A DNA stretch of 64,000 nucleotides. Source: Leptospira_A soteropolitanensis. GTDB lineage: Bacteria > Spirochaetota > Leptospiria > Leptospirales > Leptospiraceae. How positions within the stretch are numbered: the first letter of the stretch is position 1; each line of letters opens with the position of its first letter. The stretch is taken from the NCBI RefSeq assembly GCF_026151335.1, contig NZ_JAMQPP010000010.1; one strand, written 5' to 3'. Positions 1 through 8,838 of this stretch are shown here, one piece after another. The translations under genes were made by a program, and so were the position numbers. A model generated the notes under the pieces. It did no database searches, was not told the DNA's origin, and was given only the letters and a program-made list of their open reading frames with translations.

Positions 1-279
1 TCCAAACCTTGAAGTAAACCGATCCGAGGAATTGGCAATGATAGGGTCTGTAAAAGCATCCCACAAACGACCAATAGCAGCCACAACACCAATGGTGGAC
101 AGTCCCCAAAAGGCCATCTTTTCAATGAGATCAGGGAAACATTCCTGTCCTGGTTTGGGTGCGGGAGGAAGATAAAAATAAACTTGGTGAAGACCAATGA
201 TATTAATGAGAGTGGACCAACCCAATTGGCCGATCGCATAACTCATTTGTTTTCGAAATGGTAAAGAAGGTTTTCGCAT
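1..279 (-). CDS. MFS sugar-type (GPH family) transporter, N-terminal fragment
   Basis: The first 93 codons of an inner-membrane transporter that runs off the left edge. The ATG is at 279, with a GAGAG-like ribosome site just upstream. The N-terminus is basic and followed by a hydrophobic helix (GQLGWSTLINIIG), then a loop. A second segment ends in the motif RLWDAFTDPIIANSSDR, which matches the RxWDaxxDPxxGxxSDR signature of glycoside-pentoside-hexuronide:cation symporters (MFS_2). The substrate cannot be told from the fragment. The gene lies 59 bp downstream of bioB on the same strand, separated by an inverted repeat, so it may be read through from the biotin genes. Confidence 0.75.
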   Translation of the reverse strand, partial: MRKPSLPFRKQMSYAIGQLGWSTLINIIGLHQVYFYLPPAPKPGQECFPDLIEKMAFWGLSTIGVVAAIGRLWDAFTDPIIANSSDRFTSRFG

Positions 280-292
280 GTCTCTCACTAGA

Positions 293-320
293 GGCGGTAA
301 AGTAGGAGCATACTACCGCC
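293..320 (-). terminator. Inverted repeat between bioB and the MFS gene
   Basis: GGCGGT at 293-298 pairs with ACCGCC at 315-320, with an inner GTA/TAC pair. It lies just past the bioB stop. No clear U-run follows on the minus strand, so it is a weak or Rho-assisted terminator at best. Confidence 0.4.
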
Positions 321-338
321 AAAAGTAAAAAAGGCAAA

Positions 339-1394
339 CTACTTTTTATGTTTATAAAGTTCTGGAAAATTTTTCTCGTCGTAAAGAAACTGTGACTCGT
401 ACTCATCCCATCCCTCCGGTACCCCTTCTGTAAATTCAGGTACCATAGAACAATCGCGAATCAAATTCATCGTTTGGGCCATCTCACTGCCTTTTACATT
501 TAAGTATCCTTCAGCAAACAATGAATTGGCTACAAAAAGTGCCATCGATTGTAAAGAACCCAAATGACCTTCTCTTCCGGCACCAATTCGAATTTCTGAA
601 TCTGGATTGACCAATCGAAACATAGATAACACCCGAATACAAAATTCAGGAGTGAGTGAGGACTTCTGGATGGCATGTCCTTTAATCGGAATAAAAAAGT
701 TAACAGGGATCGATATCACTCCTAACCGTTTGAGTTCAAAAGCAACTTGAACCAGATCCTTTAGTTCTTCTCCCATCCCAACAATAATCCCAGAACAAAG
801 CCCGATGTCCGCTTCTTTGGCCGCTTCTAGCGTTGTTAGTCGGTCTTTAAAAGTATGGGTGGAACAAATTTCGTTGTATTTAGATTCAGATGTGTTGAGA
901 TTATGATTGTAGCGGTCAAGACCTGCGTCTTTTAAAGTCCGAGCTTTTTTTGCATCCAAAATTCCCGCAGACAAACAAACCTTCATTCCAAGTTCGCTGT
1001 TGATTTTAGAGATGGTCTCGGCCAATCGATCGACCGCATTGTCAGTAGGACCACGTCCAGAAGTCACCATACAAAAACGGTAAGCACCGTTATCTTTGGC
1101 TCGTTTCGCATCTTCCCAAATTTCTTCCGGTGATTTTAATGAATACTCTTGGATTCCGGAATCACCACCCTTTCTTTGGGCGCAGTAACCACAGTCTTCA
1201 GGGCAATAACCATTTTTGATATTATCTAATATATGAATGCGGACACGATTGGTATAATAACGATTTCTTTCTTCCGTGGCACGAGCAACAACCGAAAGCA
1301 AAGGGACTTTTCCTTCGAGGATTTCTAGGGCTTCCACTTCCGTAATTAAGGAAGGTGCGGAGGAAACTGTTTTTTCTTGGATTTCTGCAATCAT
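339..1394 (-). CDS. bioB: Biotin synthase
   Basis: Radical-SAM enzyme that inserts sulfur into dethiobiotin in the last step of biotin synthesis. The 4Fe-4S/SAM cysteine motif is visible near residue 63 (CPEDCGYC, i.e. CxxxCxxC). The family motif YNHNLNTS and the glycine-rich IRIGAGREGHLGSLQSMALFVAN region, which contains the Arg ligand of the second cluster, are also present. At 351 aa it is of normal length. It is the third gene of bioD-bioA-bioB on the minus strand, 63 nt after bioA, so it is probably co-transcribed. The ATG at 1394 has no strong Shine-Dalgarno. Confidence 0.97.
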   Translation of the reverse strand: MIAEIQEKTVSSAPSLITEVEALEILEGKVPLLSVVARATEERNRYYTNRVRIHILDNIKNGYCPEDCGYCAQRKGGDSGIQEYSLKSPEEIWEDAKRAKDNGAYRFCMVTSGRGPTDNAVDRLAETISKINSELGMKVCLSAGILDAKKARTLKDAGLDRYNHNLNTSESKYNEICSTHTFKDRLTTLEAAKEADIGLCSGIIVGMGEELKDLVQVAFELKRLGVISIPVNFFIPIKGHAIQKSSLTPEFCIRVLSMFRLVNPDSEIRIGAGREGHLGSLQSMALFVANSLFAEGYLNVKGSEMAQTMNLIRDCSMVPEFTEGVPEGWDEYESQFLYDEKNFPELYKHKK

Positions 1395-1457
1395 GGGAAC
1401 AGATTCTTTACGACGCCAACCTGTGTAAACGAAGAAAATCCCTTCGTATATTTAGTC

Positions 1458-2780
1458 TCAATCTGAATGGGCAAAACTAAGAAGAGTTTCTTCCAACGCC
1501 AAAAAAATTTGATCCAGGGATTTCTCTGAAATGGTATAGGGTGGAGTGATATAGATGGTTCGACCGAGAGGGCGCAAAAGAACACGAAATTCTCTCATTT
1601 TTTCGCGAATCTGTTTTCCAATGGGATTTAGGTATTCATCTTCTGCAATGGTTTCTTTGTATTCAAAAGCAAAGATTCCGCCAAACACCCGAACATTTTG
1701 GATTCGTTTTCCTAATTTTTTTTGGAAAGGTTCTATTCGTTTTTGCAAAGAACTTTCAAGTTTTTTAACAAGTGTTTTCCCATCTTCTTGTAAAAGTTTT
1801 ACTGACGCATAACCAACGCTACATGCAATAGGATTTCCAGTCATAGTATGAGCATGAAAAAAAGAATGGTAAGGATCTTTTGATAAAAATTGTTGATAAA
1901 TGAATTCAGAAACTAAGGTAGCACCTAAAGGTAACATCCCTCCTGTTAGGCCTTTTGCCATCACCAAAAGATCAGGTTTGACTCCTGCTACTTGGTATGC
2001 AAAAAATTCTCCTAGCCTTCCCATTCCTGTAAATACTTCATCAAAGATAAGTAGCGTATTGGTTTGTGTTGCCAGTTGCCTTAGTTTAACTAACACCTTT
2101 TTATCATAAAACACCATTCCATTGGCGCCAAATACCAAGGGTTCTATGACTATTCCTGCATATTCTTTTTGTTTGATGCTACTTTCTAAGTCGTTTAAAC
2201 ATTCCGTTGCACAACTACTCACATTTTTCCCCCAAGGACAATTCATACAATTAGGAGCAGGAAATTCTTTTGTGGGAAATCTAAGTTCAGAAAAAATTCG
2301 GTTAAAATAGTTTTTTCCTGAAACATTCATGGCTCCAATGCTATCACCATGATAAGAATTAGAAAATACGAGAAACTCTGATCTTGGTTCCAAATCAGGA
2401 TGGTTTTTATAGTATTGGATTGTCAATTTCAGAGCAATTTCTATCGCATTGGATCCGTTATCTGAATAGAATACTTTTTGGAAATCAAATTGAGTTAGTT
2501 CTAACAAAGATTTCGATAAAGCTTCTGCAGCAGGATGGATATGACCTGCAAGCATCACATGGTCTAGTTCATCAATTTGTGTTTTAAGTGCGGATACTAA
2601 TTTTGGATGCCTATGACCAAAAATAATTGTCCACCAACTGGCAATGGCATCAATCCACTGATTTCCATCGGAATCGAAGACAAATTCTCCCTCGGCTTTG
2701 ACGATATCAATCAAGGATTCTCCTTCTTCTTGGATGGTCAAAGGAACCCATGTAAGAGTTTGGAGCGGATTATATTTCAT
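1458..2780 (-). CDS. bioA: Adenosylmethionine-8-amino-7-oxononanoate aminotransferase
   Basis: PLP-dependent class III aminotransferase converting 7-keto-8-aminopelargonate to DAPA in biotin synthesis. Visible features are WWTIIFGHRHP near the N-terminus, the YHGDSIGAM motif, the PLP-binding LLIFDEVFTGMGRLG and the Schiff-base lysine in MAKGLTGGMLPLGA. I place the start at the ATG at 2780 (MKYNPLQTLTW), not at the upstream in-frame ATG at 2840, because it fits the family N-terminus. This gives 440 aa. That start overlaps the last 11 nt of bioD, which points to translational coupling. Confidence 0.96.
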   Translation of the reverse strand: MKYNPLQTLTWVPLTIQEEGESLIDIVKAEGEFVFDSDGNQWIDAIASWWTIIFGHRHPKLVSALKTQIDELDHVMLAGHIHPAAEALSKSLLELTQFDFQKVFYSDNGSNAIEIALKLTIQYYKNHPDLEPRSEFLVFSNSYHGDSIGAMNVSGKNYFNRIFSELRFPTKEFPAPNCMNCPWGKNVSSCATECLNDLESSIKQKEYAGIVIEPLVFGANGMVFYDKKVLVKLRQLATQTNTLLIFDEVFTGMGRLGEFFAYQVAGVKPDLLVMAKGLTGGMLPLGATLVSEFIYQQFLSKDPYHSFFHAHTMTGNPIACSVGYASVKLLQEDGKTLVKKLESSLQKRIEPFQKKLGKRIQNVRVFGGIFAFEYKETIAEDEYLNPIGKQIREKMREFRVLLRPLGRTIYITPPYTISEKSLDQIFLALEETLLSFAHSD

Positions 2781-3462
2781 CGTCTGGGTTCTGAAGTGTA
2801 TCAATGACATTTCGATTAGGATCAAACTGGTGGTTTGCAAAAGAAATAAATTCCGCAGGTGTTAATTTTTGTTTTGGAAAATTAGTAACACCCAAACAAG
2901 GCGCTCCACCTAACTTCTGTATTGTTTCCGCATTATCAATTTGTAAGGAATTTTCTGGACCCACTAAATAAAATCCAAGGACAGCAACAAACCTACTTGT
3001 AAGGGCGTCCAAAGTGAGTAGGGTATGATTGATGGTGCCAAGCTCAGTGGATCCAATCACTACAACAGGAAGGTTACTCTCCCCAATTCCTCGTATCGCT
3101 AAGTAGTCCTCTGTCCAAGGAACAAAAACTCCACCAGCACCTTCGACAAGGGTATTGGTTTTTCTTTCTTTCGCAAGTGCAGTTAAAAGGAATTTTGGAT
3201 CTAAAATTTTTCCTTCTTGTTTGGAGGCATAATGGGGACTTGCGGGTGTCTGGAATTCATAAACAGGTTTTAGGAAAAAGGAATCCGGGAGGTTTGTCGT
3301 TTTCTGGACCAATTCCGTATCACCAGTGCCCGCTGCCCCAGTTTGGATGGGTTTCCAATAACGAAAACCATTACTTTCTGCATATTTAGCCATAAAGAGG
3401 CAGGAGAAAAAAGTTTTTCCGACATCGGTTCCTGTTCCAGCGACGTAAAAAGCTTGGCCCAT
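2770..3462 (-). CDS. bioD: Dethiobiotin synthetase
   Basis: ATP-dependent carboxylase that closes the ureido ring of dethiobiotin from DAPA. The P-loop FYVAGTGTDVGKTFFSC lies at the N-terminus. The KPIQTGA motif and the VEGAGGVFVPW motif complete the active site. The ATG at 3462 (MGQAF) is preferred over an in-frame TTG at 3471, giving 230 aa. It is the first visible gene of the biotin cluster, divergent from the cNMP-domain gene with about 59 bp between starts. No bioF, bioC or bioH lies in the window. I found no convincing BirA/BioR operator in the short intergenic region. Confidence 0.95.
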   Translation of the reverse strand: MGQAFYVAGTGTDVGKTFFSCLFMAKYAESNGFRYWKPIQTGAAGTGDTELVQKTTNLPDSFFLKPVYEFQTPASPHYASKQEGKILDPKFLLTALAKERKTNTLVEGAGGVFVPWTEDYLAIRGIGESNLPVVVIGSTELGTINHTLLTLDALTSRFVAVLGFYLVGPENSLQIDNAETIQKLGGAPCLGVTNFPKQKLTPAEFISFANHQFDPNRNVIDTLQNPDDEI

Positions 3463-3521
3463 ACGGATCAAGTTTTATCAATTCTTACCCTCGTCTATCC
3501 GATTTATATAGAAGAGGCTTT

Positions 3522-4043
3522 ATGCAACTTCCCCTTTGGAAATCCATTCTCAAACGTGACGAAAATCCGATTACGGAGATTTCACATTTTTTACGTGAAA
3601 CTGCTATCTTTGAAGGAATGTCGCGCAGGACGTTACGAGAAATCGCAAGACTCATCCACAAACGAAAGTATTACGCTGGTGAAACTATTTTTTACCAAGG
3701 ACAAGCTGGAACCGGTGTGTATCTCATCTTACAAGGAAAGGTAGAAATTTTTTCAGAAAGAGAAGGTGTTACTTTAAAACTCGCAGAACTAGAAAAAGGT
3801 GCTTTTTTTGGTGAACTAGCATTGTTCCAAGATTTTCCTAGATCTGCCACTGCAGTGGCTCTTGTTGATTCTATTTTACTTGGTTTTTTCCAACCAGAAT
3901 TAAAAACACTCTTAGAAACCAAACCTAGGGTGGGGAATGATTTACTCCTGAGTTTTGCATCCATAATTGCAGACAGACTCCGCAAAACAAACGACACACT
4001 AGAAGCAGCTTACTTCAAAAGCAAAAAAAACAAAGCAAAATGA
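3522..4043 (+). CDS. Cyclic nucleotide-binding domain protein without HTH
   Basis: A 173-aa cytoplasmic protein made almost entirely of one CRP-like cNMP-binding beta-roll. The key stretch is AGETIFYQGQAGTGVYLILQGKVEIF, followed by the phosphate-binding cassette GAFFGELALFQDFPRSATAVA, with the conserved FGELAL and the RSA Arg. No DNA-binding helix-turn-helix follows; the C-terminus ends in a short helix with a Lys-rich tail. It is probably a ligand sensor acting through a partner. The start ATG at 3522 follows AGAGG. The stop overlaps the next gene by 4 nt (ATGA), so the pair is an operon. Confidence 0.85.
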   Translation: MQLPLWKSILKRDENPITEISHFLRETAIFEGMSRRTLREIARLIHKRKYYAGETIFYQGQAGTGVYLILQGKVEIFSEREGVTLKLAELEKGAFFGELALFQDFPRSATAVALVDSILLGFFQPELKTLLETKPRVGNDLLLSFASIIADRLRKTNDTLEAAYFKSKKNKAK

Positions 4044-5098
4044 ATCCGAAAGATTTTAATATTTCATCTTTTATTTTACGAAGTGCTTTTTTTGGACTGA
4101 TTGCACTTACCGTTTTAATTGGAGTCGTTGGTGTTAAGTTTCTAGCCATTCCGCTATTGATTTCAGGTATCCATTTTTATATATTTCATGGGATAGTGGA
4201 CTATTTTGAATCAAGAGGAATCCATAGGGCTTTTACAATTATCATTATTTTTTCAATTTTGATTGTTGGTGCTTATTGGTTTTTAGCTTTTTATTTGCCT
4301 AATCTTTTCGAAAAGGCACAACCCATTGTTTCAGAATGGTCTGTTAAAATGGATGATCCCAATTTTCAACTATTGGATTTCAATAAACTACCTGTGGTTT
4401 CCAAGAATCCGGATCTCTGGAAGAAGATCATTAATCCAGAAGAAGTTGCAAAGATGGCGACAAATAATTTAGAGGAATTTTTAAGAGAAATGATTGTTAT
4501 GATACCTACTTTTATAAGTTGGATGATCATTATACCTATCATTAGTTTCTTTTTACTTTTGGATGCCCATTTAATTTACAAAACGATGATTAGTTTTATA
4601 CCAAATCGATTTTTCGAAATGTTCTTAATGGTTTTTTATCGAATGAACCAACAGATCACTAGTTACTTAAAAAGTTTGGTGATCCAATGTGGGATCATGG
4701 CAGTTGTCGCTTCAATAGGTTTTTACATTGTTGGGGTTAAGTTTTTTGTTTTGTTTGGAGTGTTTCTCGGTGTTGCCAATTCCATTCCATATTTAGGACC
4801 ACTTGTAGGAGCAGTTCCTCCAATTTTGTTTTCGATTCTTTTTCCTGAAATTTCTCCATCCATCGGATCCATAGCATCCGTAGTTGTGGTAGCCCAACTT
4901 GTAGATAACGCGATTGTTCAACCGGTAGTGATTGCCAATGCTGTTTCTCTCCATCCACTGGCGATACTCATTGGAATTGCTGTAGGGGGAAATTTTTTCG
5001 GGATCTTCGGCATGTTACTCGCAATTCCAGTATTATCCATCCTAAAAGTAACGATTGGGATTCTTTATCATGCCTTAAAAGAGCACCAAATCATTTAA
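4040..5098 (+). CDS. AI-2E family (PerM/UPF0118) transporter
   Basis: A 352-aa polytopic inner-membrane protein with roughly eight hydrophobic segments. The family hallmark near residues 240-310 is present: GVFLGVANSIPYLGPLVGAVPP, then QLVDNAIVQPVVIANAVSLHPL and a glycine-rich last helix. Members export signalling molecules or act as Na+/H+ antiporters, so the substrate is open. Translation is coupled to the upstream cNMP-domain gene by a 4-nt overlap, which suggests the sensor and the transporter work together. Confidence 0.85.
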   Translation: MNPKDFNISSFILRSAFFGLIALTVLIGVVGVKFLAIPLLISGIHFYIFHGIVDYFESRGIHRAFTIIIIFSILIVGAYWFLAFYLPNLFEKAQPIVSEWSVKMDDPNFQLLDFNKLPVVSKNPDLWKKIINPEEVAKMATNNLEEFLREMIVMIPTFISWMIIIPIISFFLLLDAHLIYKTMISFIPNRFFEMFLMVFYRMNQQITSYLKSLVIQCGIMAVVASIGFYIVGVKFFVLFGVFLGVANSIPYLGPLVGAVPPILFSILFPEISPSIGSIASVVVVAQLVDNAIVQPVVIANAVSLHPLAILIGIAVGGNFFGIFGMLLAIPVLSILKVTIGILYHALKEHQII

Positions 5099-5141
5099 AG
5101 GAAAATAGAATACTTTGGGAGAGAATACATACCCGAAAGTT

Positions 5142-6056
5142 TCATTCTTCGCGTTTGTTCCACTTACCTAATTCGGAAAACACAATTCCAAAAAGGGTAA
5201 GGCCGGAACCAATAGCACCGACCGTCTCCAATCTTTCTCCTAATACTAAATAGGCGAGAAAAAAAGAAAACACAGGTTCCAAACTATATAGTAGTCCTGC
5301 TCTTGCTGGAGGAACCGCTTTTTGATATCTAGTTTGAATCTGAGTTGTAAAGATTGTAGCAAAAATGGAAGTATAAATGATTCCGATCCAAAATTTCAAA
5401 TCAAATTGTATGGAAATGGTTTGATTCAAAAACATTGATTCAACAGGAAATAAACTAGTGGATACAATCGCGATGAGTAGAATCTCAAAAGACACTAAGA
5501 TTTGGGCAGGAATTTTTTTACTAAATATATCAATTAATATAATATAGATCGCAAAGAAAAATGCTCCAATGAGCGTAAGTCCATCACCTAGTCCAAAACC
5601 ACTGGATTTAAGAATATCTTCATACGATTTTCCATTTTGCGAAATCAAAAATAGTCCTACGATTACAATCAGAACCGCAATCCAAGTTCGAACTGAAGGT
5701 AGACGACGCTCAATGGCAATTTGTAATAGAGGAACAAAGACAACATAGGCCCCAGTCATAAAACCAGATTGAGTGGCAGTCGTATAAACAAGGCCAATGG
5801 TTTGAAAGGCATAACCCAAAAGAGCGGAACAAGCGACGAGAAAGGCAGGGAAAATATAATCCCACCTACGATTGGCTTTAGAAAACAAAGTCTTTCGGTA
5901 GAGGAGTAAAGTGACAATTCCCGCAAGCCAAAACCGGACGGCTAAAAATAGAAAGGGGGGCACTGAATCCAGCGCAAGTTTGATGACCACAAAGGTTCCA
6001 CCCCAAAGAATGGCGGCAATCACCAAAAAGAGTTCTGGAGTGAAGATCCTGGACAT
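5142..6056 (-). CDS. EamA/DMT family transporter
   Basis: A 304-aa integral membrane protein with ten predicted helices in two EamA repeats. Repeat one begins FLVIAAILWGGTFVVIKLAL. Repeat two ends with the typical signature PPARAGLLYSLEPVFSFFLAYLVLGERL. These are drug/metabolite exporters of the inner membrane, and the substrate cannot be read from the sequence. It converges with the AI-2E gene (43 bp gap) and is divergent from the gene at 6101 (44 bp between starts). It shares family with the gene at 7951. Confidence 0.85.
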   Translation of the reverse strand: MSRIFTPELFLVIAAILWGGTFVVIKLALDSVPPFLFLAVRFWLAGIVTLLLYRKTLFSKANRRWDYIFPAFLVACSALLGYAFQTIGLVYTTATQSGFMTGAYVVFVPLLQIAIERRLPSVRTWIAVLIVIVGLFLISQNGKSYEDILKSSGFGLGDGLTLIGAFFFAIYIILIDIFSKKIPAQILVSFEILLIAIVSTSLFPVESMFLNQTISIQFDLKFWIGIIYTSIFATIFTTQIQTRYQKAVPPARAGLLYSLEPVFSFFLAYLVLGERLETVGAIGSGLTLFGIVFSELGKWNKREE

Positions 6057-6100
6057 ATAGAAGACAATGTTTCGAAAGAAATGTCCAGAGCAAGGAAAAG

Positions 6101-7315
6101 ATGAATTGGAAATTTAGAATCCGCAAACCACAAACAGGAACAACCTTAAATTGGGAGGTGTATTTTTCTCCCGGGACTGCATCTTGGGTTGGTGAAAAAA
6201 TAAAAGAGATATTAAATTCTGTTCCCTTACCCAACCAACCAGAACCAAATATACGTATTTTTTCGGAAAAAATCAAATTAGAAAACACAAACTCTCATCA
6301 GATCGCCTACCTTTTGTTTCATGGTCTTTTTCTTAGAGACGTTCGTCTTGTCATTGGGCGCACCAAAGACTGGGACAAGTCTTCTGAGGTTAGGGAAGAA
6401 GAATGGGATAGAATCTTAACAGAAGCAGTAACAATCGCAAAACCTTTGTTTTCCGATCATAATATTAGATTTTATGAAATTAAAGAAAACTTACATATCA
6501 GTTATTTTGAAGATGAAATCACCGTTTCTCTTTCTGTATTGGGAGAACCAGGTTACAAGCGGGGAATCAAAGCTAATTTTCCTACCAGTGCACCTGTCCC
6601 TGAAGACTTAAGTCAGATTTTAATCCAACAATGTTTTGATATTTTTTTAGTTTCTAAAAATGAAATTTCCGCTTTGTACGTTCCGTTTGCAGGTACATTA
6701 ACTTTTGCCACCGAATGGAAGTTACAAGAGGAGAACATTTCTCTTCTCTCTTTACCAAGGGACTTTTTATTTTCCAAACTCAGTTTATTTCCAGATAAAT
6801 CAGTAGAACATTTCAAAAGAAAACAAAAAGACCTTATCGCTTTGTCACCTCCCAACTCGACACCGATTGTCATCCAAGATACAGACCCCGCCTTAGAAAA
6901 ATACTGGTCGGAAGAGTTTCAACGTTGGCAAAAGGTGATTCAAGTATCTAATTGGGATCATAGTATATCTGATTTTTTTAAAACATTTCCTGTTTTTCCA
7001 GAAGGAGAATCAGTATCGGCTTTTTACTTTTTGCCTTTAAATCCACCATACGGACTTCGTAAACATGAGCGAACCGGACCTGAAGAAAAACTTTATTCCA
7101 AAATTGGAAAACGATTGGAAGAGCTTTTAAGGCTAACAAAAAATCATCCAAAACTCATCGGCTTTGTCCTTTGCCCCACAGAAGAAAAATGGAGTGACTG
7201 CATGAGAGAACTTCGTAGTTTTTCAAAAAAAACCATCCATGTAACACATGGAGGAATCGACTTACGAGTATTATACTTTCATTCAGAGGGGAGAAATGAA
7301 AGACGTTCAAATTGA
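6101..7315 (+). CDS. Degenerate THUMP/UPF0020-type RNA methyltransferase-like protein
   Basis: A 404-aa protein whose order of motifs follows the RlmL/YcbY (THUMP plus UPF0020) guanine-N2 methyltransferases. Residues 1-140 look like a THUMP region (AYLLFHGLFLRDVRLVIGRT). Next comes VSLSVLGEPGYKRGIK, matching the family's SGESLHKRGYR. Then comes VPFAGTLTFATEW, where the SAM-binding DPFCGSGTFLIEA motif is expected. Last is LPLNPPYGLRKHE, matching the catalytic NPPYG. The SAM loop is eroded (no GSG), so activity is doubtful. This is inference from motif order. The stop overlaps ung by 20 nt. Confidence 0.5.
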   Translation: MNWKFRIRKPQTGTTLNWEVYFSPGTASWVGEKIKEILNSVPLPNQPEPNIRIFSEKIKLENTNSHQIAYLLFHGLFLRDVRLVIGRTKDWDKSSEVREEEWDRILTEAVTIAKPLFSDHNIRFYEIKENLHISYFEDEITVSLSVLGEPGYKRGIKANFPTSAPVPEDLSQILIQQCFDIFLVSKNEISALYVPFAGTLTFATEWKLQEENISLLSLPRDFLFSKLSLFPDKSVEHFKRKQKDLIALSPPNSTPIVIQDTDPALEKYWSEEFQRWQKVIQVSNWDHSISDFFKTFPVFPEGESVSAFYFLPLNPPYGLRKHERTGPEEKLYSKIGKRLEELLRLTKNHPKLIGFVLCPTEEKWSDCMRELRSFSKKTIHVTHGGIDLRVLYFHSEGRNERRSN

Positions 7316-7961
7316 ATCTGGTTGGAAAGAAGTTCTTAAGGAAGAGTTTGCAAAACCTTACTTTTCTAACTTACGAGAATGGGTACGAGAACAATACAAA
7401 ACCTCCACCGTTTATCCCCCAGCAAAGTTAATCTTCAATGCCTTCGATTCTTGTCCCTTTGCTAATGTTAAAGTGGTGATTCTTGGCCAAGATCCCTACC
7501 ACGGCCCAGGGCAAGCACATGGTCTTTGTTTTTCCGTAAACGAAGGAGTTCCCTTCCCACCATCCTTACAAAATATCTTTAAAGAAATTGCAGACGATTT
7601 ACAAAAACCTATTCCAAAATCAGGAAACTTAACGCATTGGGCAAACCAAGGTGTCCTTCTTCTCAATGCCACTCTGACTGTACAAAAAGACAAAGCCGGA
7701 TCTCACCAAAACAAAGGTTGGGAAGAATTTACAGACGCTGCGATCAAAATCCTGGCAGAAAAAAAATCGAATCTTGTATTTTTGTTATGGGGATCTTTTG
7801 CTCAGAAAAAAGAAGTTTTAATCCCACCAAACAAACATTTGGTTTTAAAATCGGCGCACCCCTCCCCACTTTCCGCCTATAGAGGATTTTTAGGAAATAA
7901 ACATTTTTCCAAAACAAACGAATACTTACTAACACAAGGGAAGAAACCCATTGACTGGTAA
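7296..7961 (+). CDS. ung: Uracil-DNA glycosylase, family 1
   Basis: Base-excision repair enzyme removing uracil from DNA. Both family-1 motifs are intact: VILGQDPYHGPGQAHGL, with the water-activating Asp, and the Leu-loop motif HPSPLSAYRGF. At 221 aa it is of normal length. I place the start at the ATG at 7296, preceded by a strong AGAGGGGAG ribosome site. The upstream in-frame ATG at 7248 lies deep in the previous gene. It overlaps the methyltransferase-like gene by 20 nt and the following EamA gene by 11 nt, so these are one operon. Confidence 0.97.
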   Translation: MKDVQIESGWKEVLKEEFAKPYFSNLREWVREQYKTSTVYPPAKLIFNAFDSCPFANVKVVILGQDPYHGPGQAHGLCFSVNEGVPFPPSLQNIFKEIADDLQKPIPKSGNLTHWANQGVLLLNATLTVQKDKAGSHQNKGWEEFTDAAIKILAEKKSNLVFLLWGSFAQKKEVLIPPNKHLVLKSAHPSPLSAYRGFLGNKHFSKTNEYLLTQGKKPIDW

Positions 7962-8838
7962 CGAAAAAAAAGGATATTTCTTTGTATTTCTGACAGGGGT
8001 ATTCTTTGCCTTTGAGGTAATTGGTTTTAAAGAGATATTTAGGAAATACCAATTAGAACCAGAAATTGCCGCTTTTTTTGGAGTTGGGTTTTCTTTTTTG
8101 GTAGTGACTCCCTATTTTTTAATTTCCAAAAGAAGAAGATTCAAAGTAACCACAACGATTAAACGAGATGGTTTTATTCTAACTTTAGGAACTATTTCCA
8201 ATGCCATTGGAATCGTTTTATACTACTTTGCTCTTAAACAAACCGATTTAGGTCCCGCTGCCATCCTTATCAAAACAACTGTTCTTTACAATGTATTACT
8301 TGGAGTTTTTTTCTTAGGAGAAAGATTACGTAAAACAGAAGTGTTTGGAATCGCAATTGCCATTTTGGGAATTTATATGATTTCAACTTTGGAAGGACAA
8401 ATTAATTTTTTATCTACTTTCTGTATTTTACTCAGTGCCTTTCTTTTCGCAATCCAAAGTTATATGATTAAAAAATATATTCCTGAAATTTTGGGTTTAG
8501 AATATGCTTACTTAAGACTATTTCTTTTGAGTCTGTTTTTCTTAGTTTATTCACTATACATTGGGAGTTTTCATGTTCCTGAAATTTCTATTATAGTGAC
8601 TCTTGGTTTATTTTCACTTCTCGGTTATTTTTTAGGTAGAGCTTTTTATTTTGAGGCGCATAATTATTTACCTATAAGTAAACTTAATGCAACTTTACTC
8701 ATTGAACCCATCTTCTTAATGTTTGTTGGTATATTATTCATGAAAGAACCATTTGACGAACAAAAATTAGCTGGTGCTGGTATCATTCTAACGGGATTGT
8801 ATTTGATCGTATTTCACAAACGGAAGGGGAAACCATGA
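7951..8838 (+). CDS. EamA/DMT family transporter
   Basis: A 295-aa membrane protein with ten hydrophobic helices in two EamA repeats (for example LGPAAILIKTTVLYNVLLGVFFLGERL and LNATLLIEPIFLMFVGILF, each ending a repeat). The start is TTG at 7951 inside the end of ung, with AAGGGA upstream. No ATG in the early frame would preserve the first helix. Its stop overlaps the carbinolamine dehydratase start by 4 nt (ATGA). The substrate is unknown. Confidence 0.85.
   Translation: MTGNEKKGYFFVFLTGVFFAFEVIGFKEIFRKYQLEPEIAAFFGVGFSFLVVTPYFLISKRRRFKVTTTIKRDGFILTLGTISNAIGIVLYYFALKQTDLGPAAILIKTTVLYNVLLGVFFLGERLRKTEVFGIAIAILGIYMISTLEGQINFLSTFCILLSAFLFAIQSYMIKKYIPEILGLEYAYLRLFLLSLFFLVYSLYIGSFHVPEISIIVTLGLFSLLGYFLGRAFYFEAHNYLPISKLNATLLIEPIFLMFVGILFMKEPFDEQKLAGAGIILTGLYLIVFHKRKGKP

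Noticed and set aside
203..406. Small ORF of 67 codons overlapping the end of bioB
   Set aside because: It overlaps two better supported genes in another frame and has no ribosome site or similarity.
3463..3521. BirA or BioR operator between bioD and the cNMP-domain gene
   Set aside because: No convincing palindrome of either type; only scattered partial matches.
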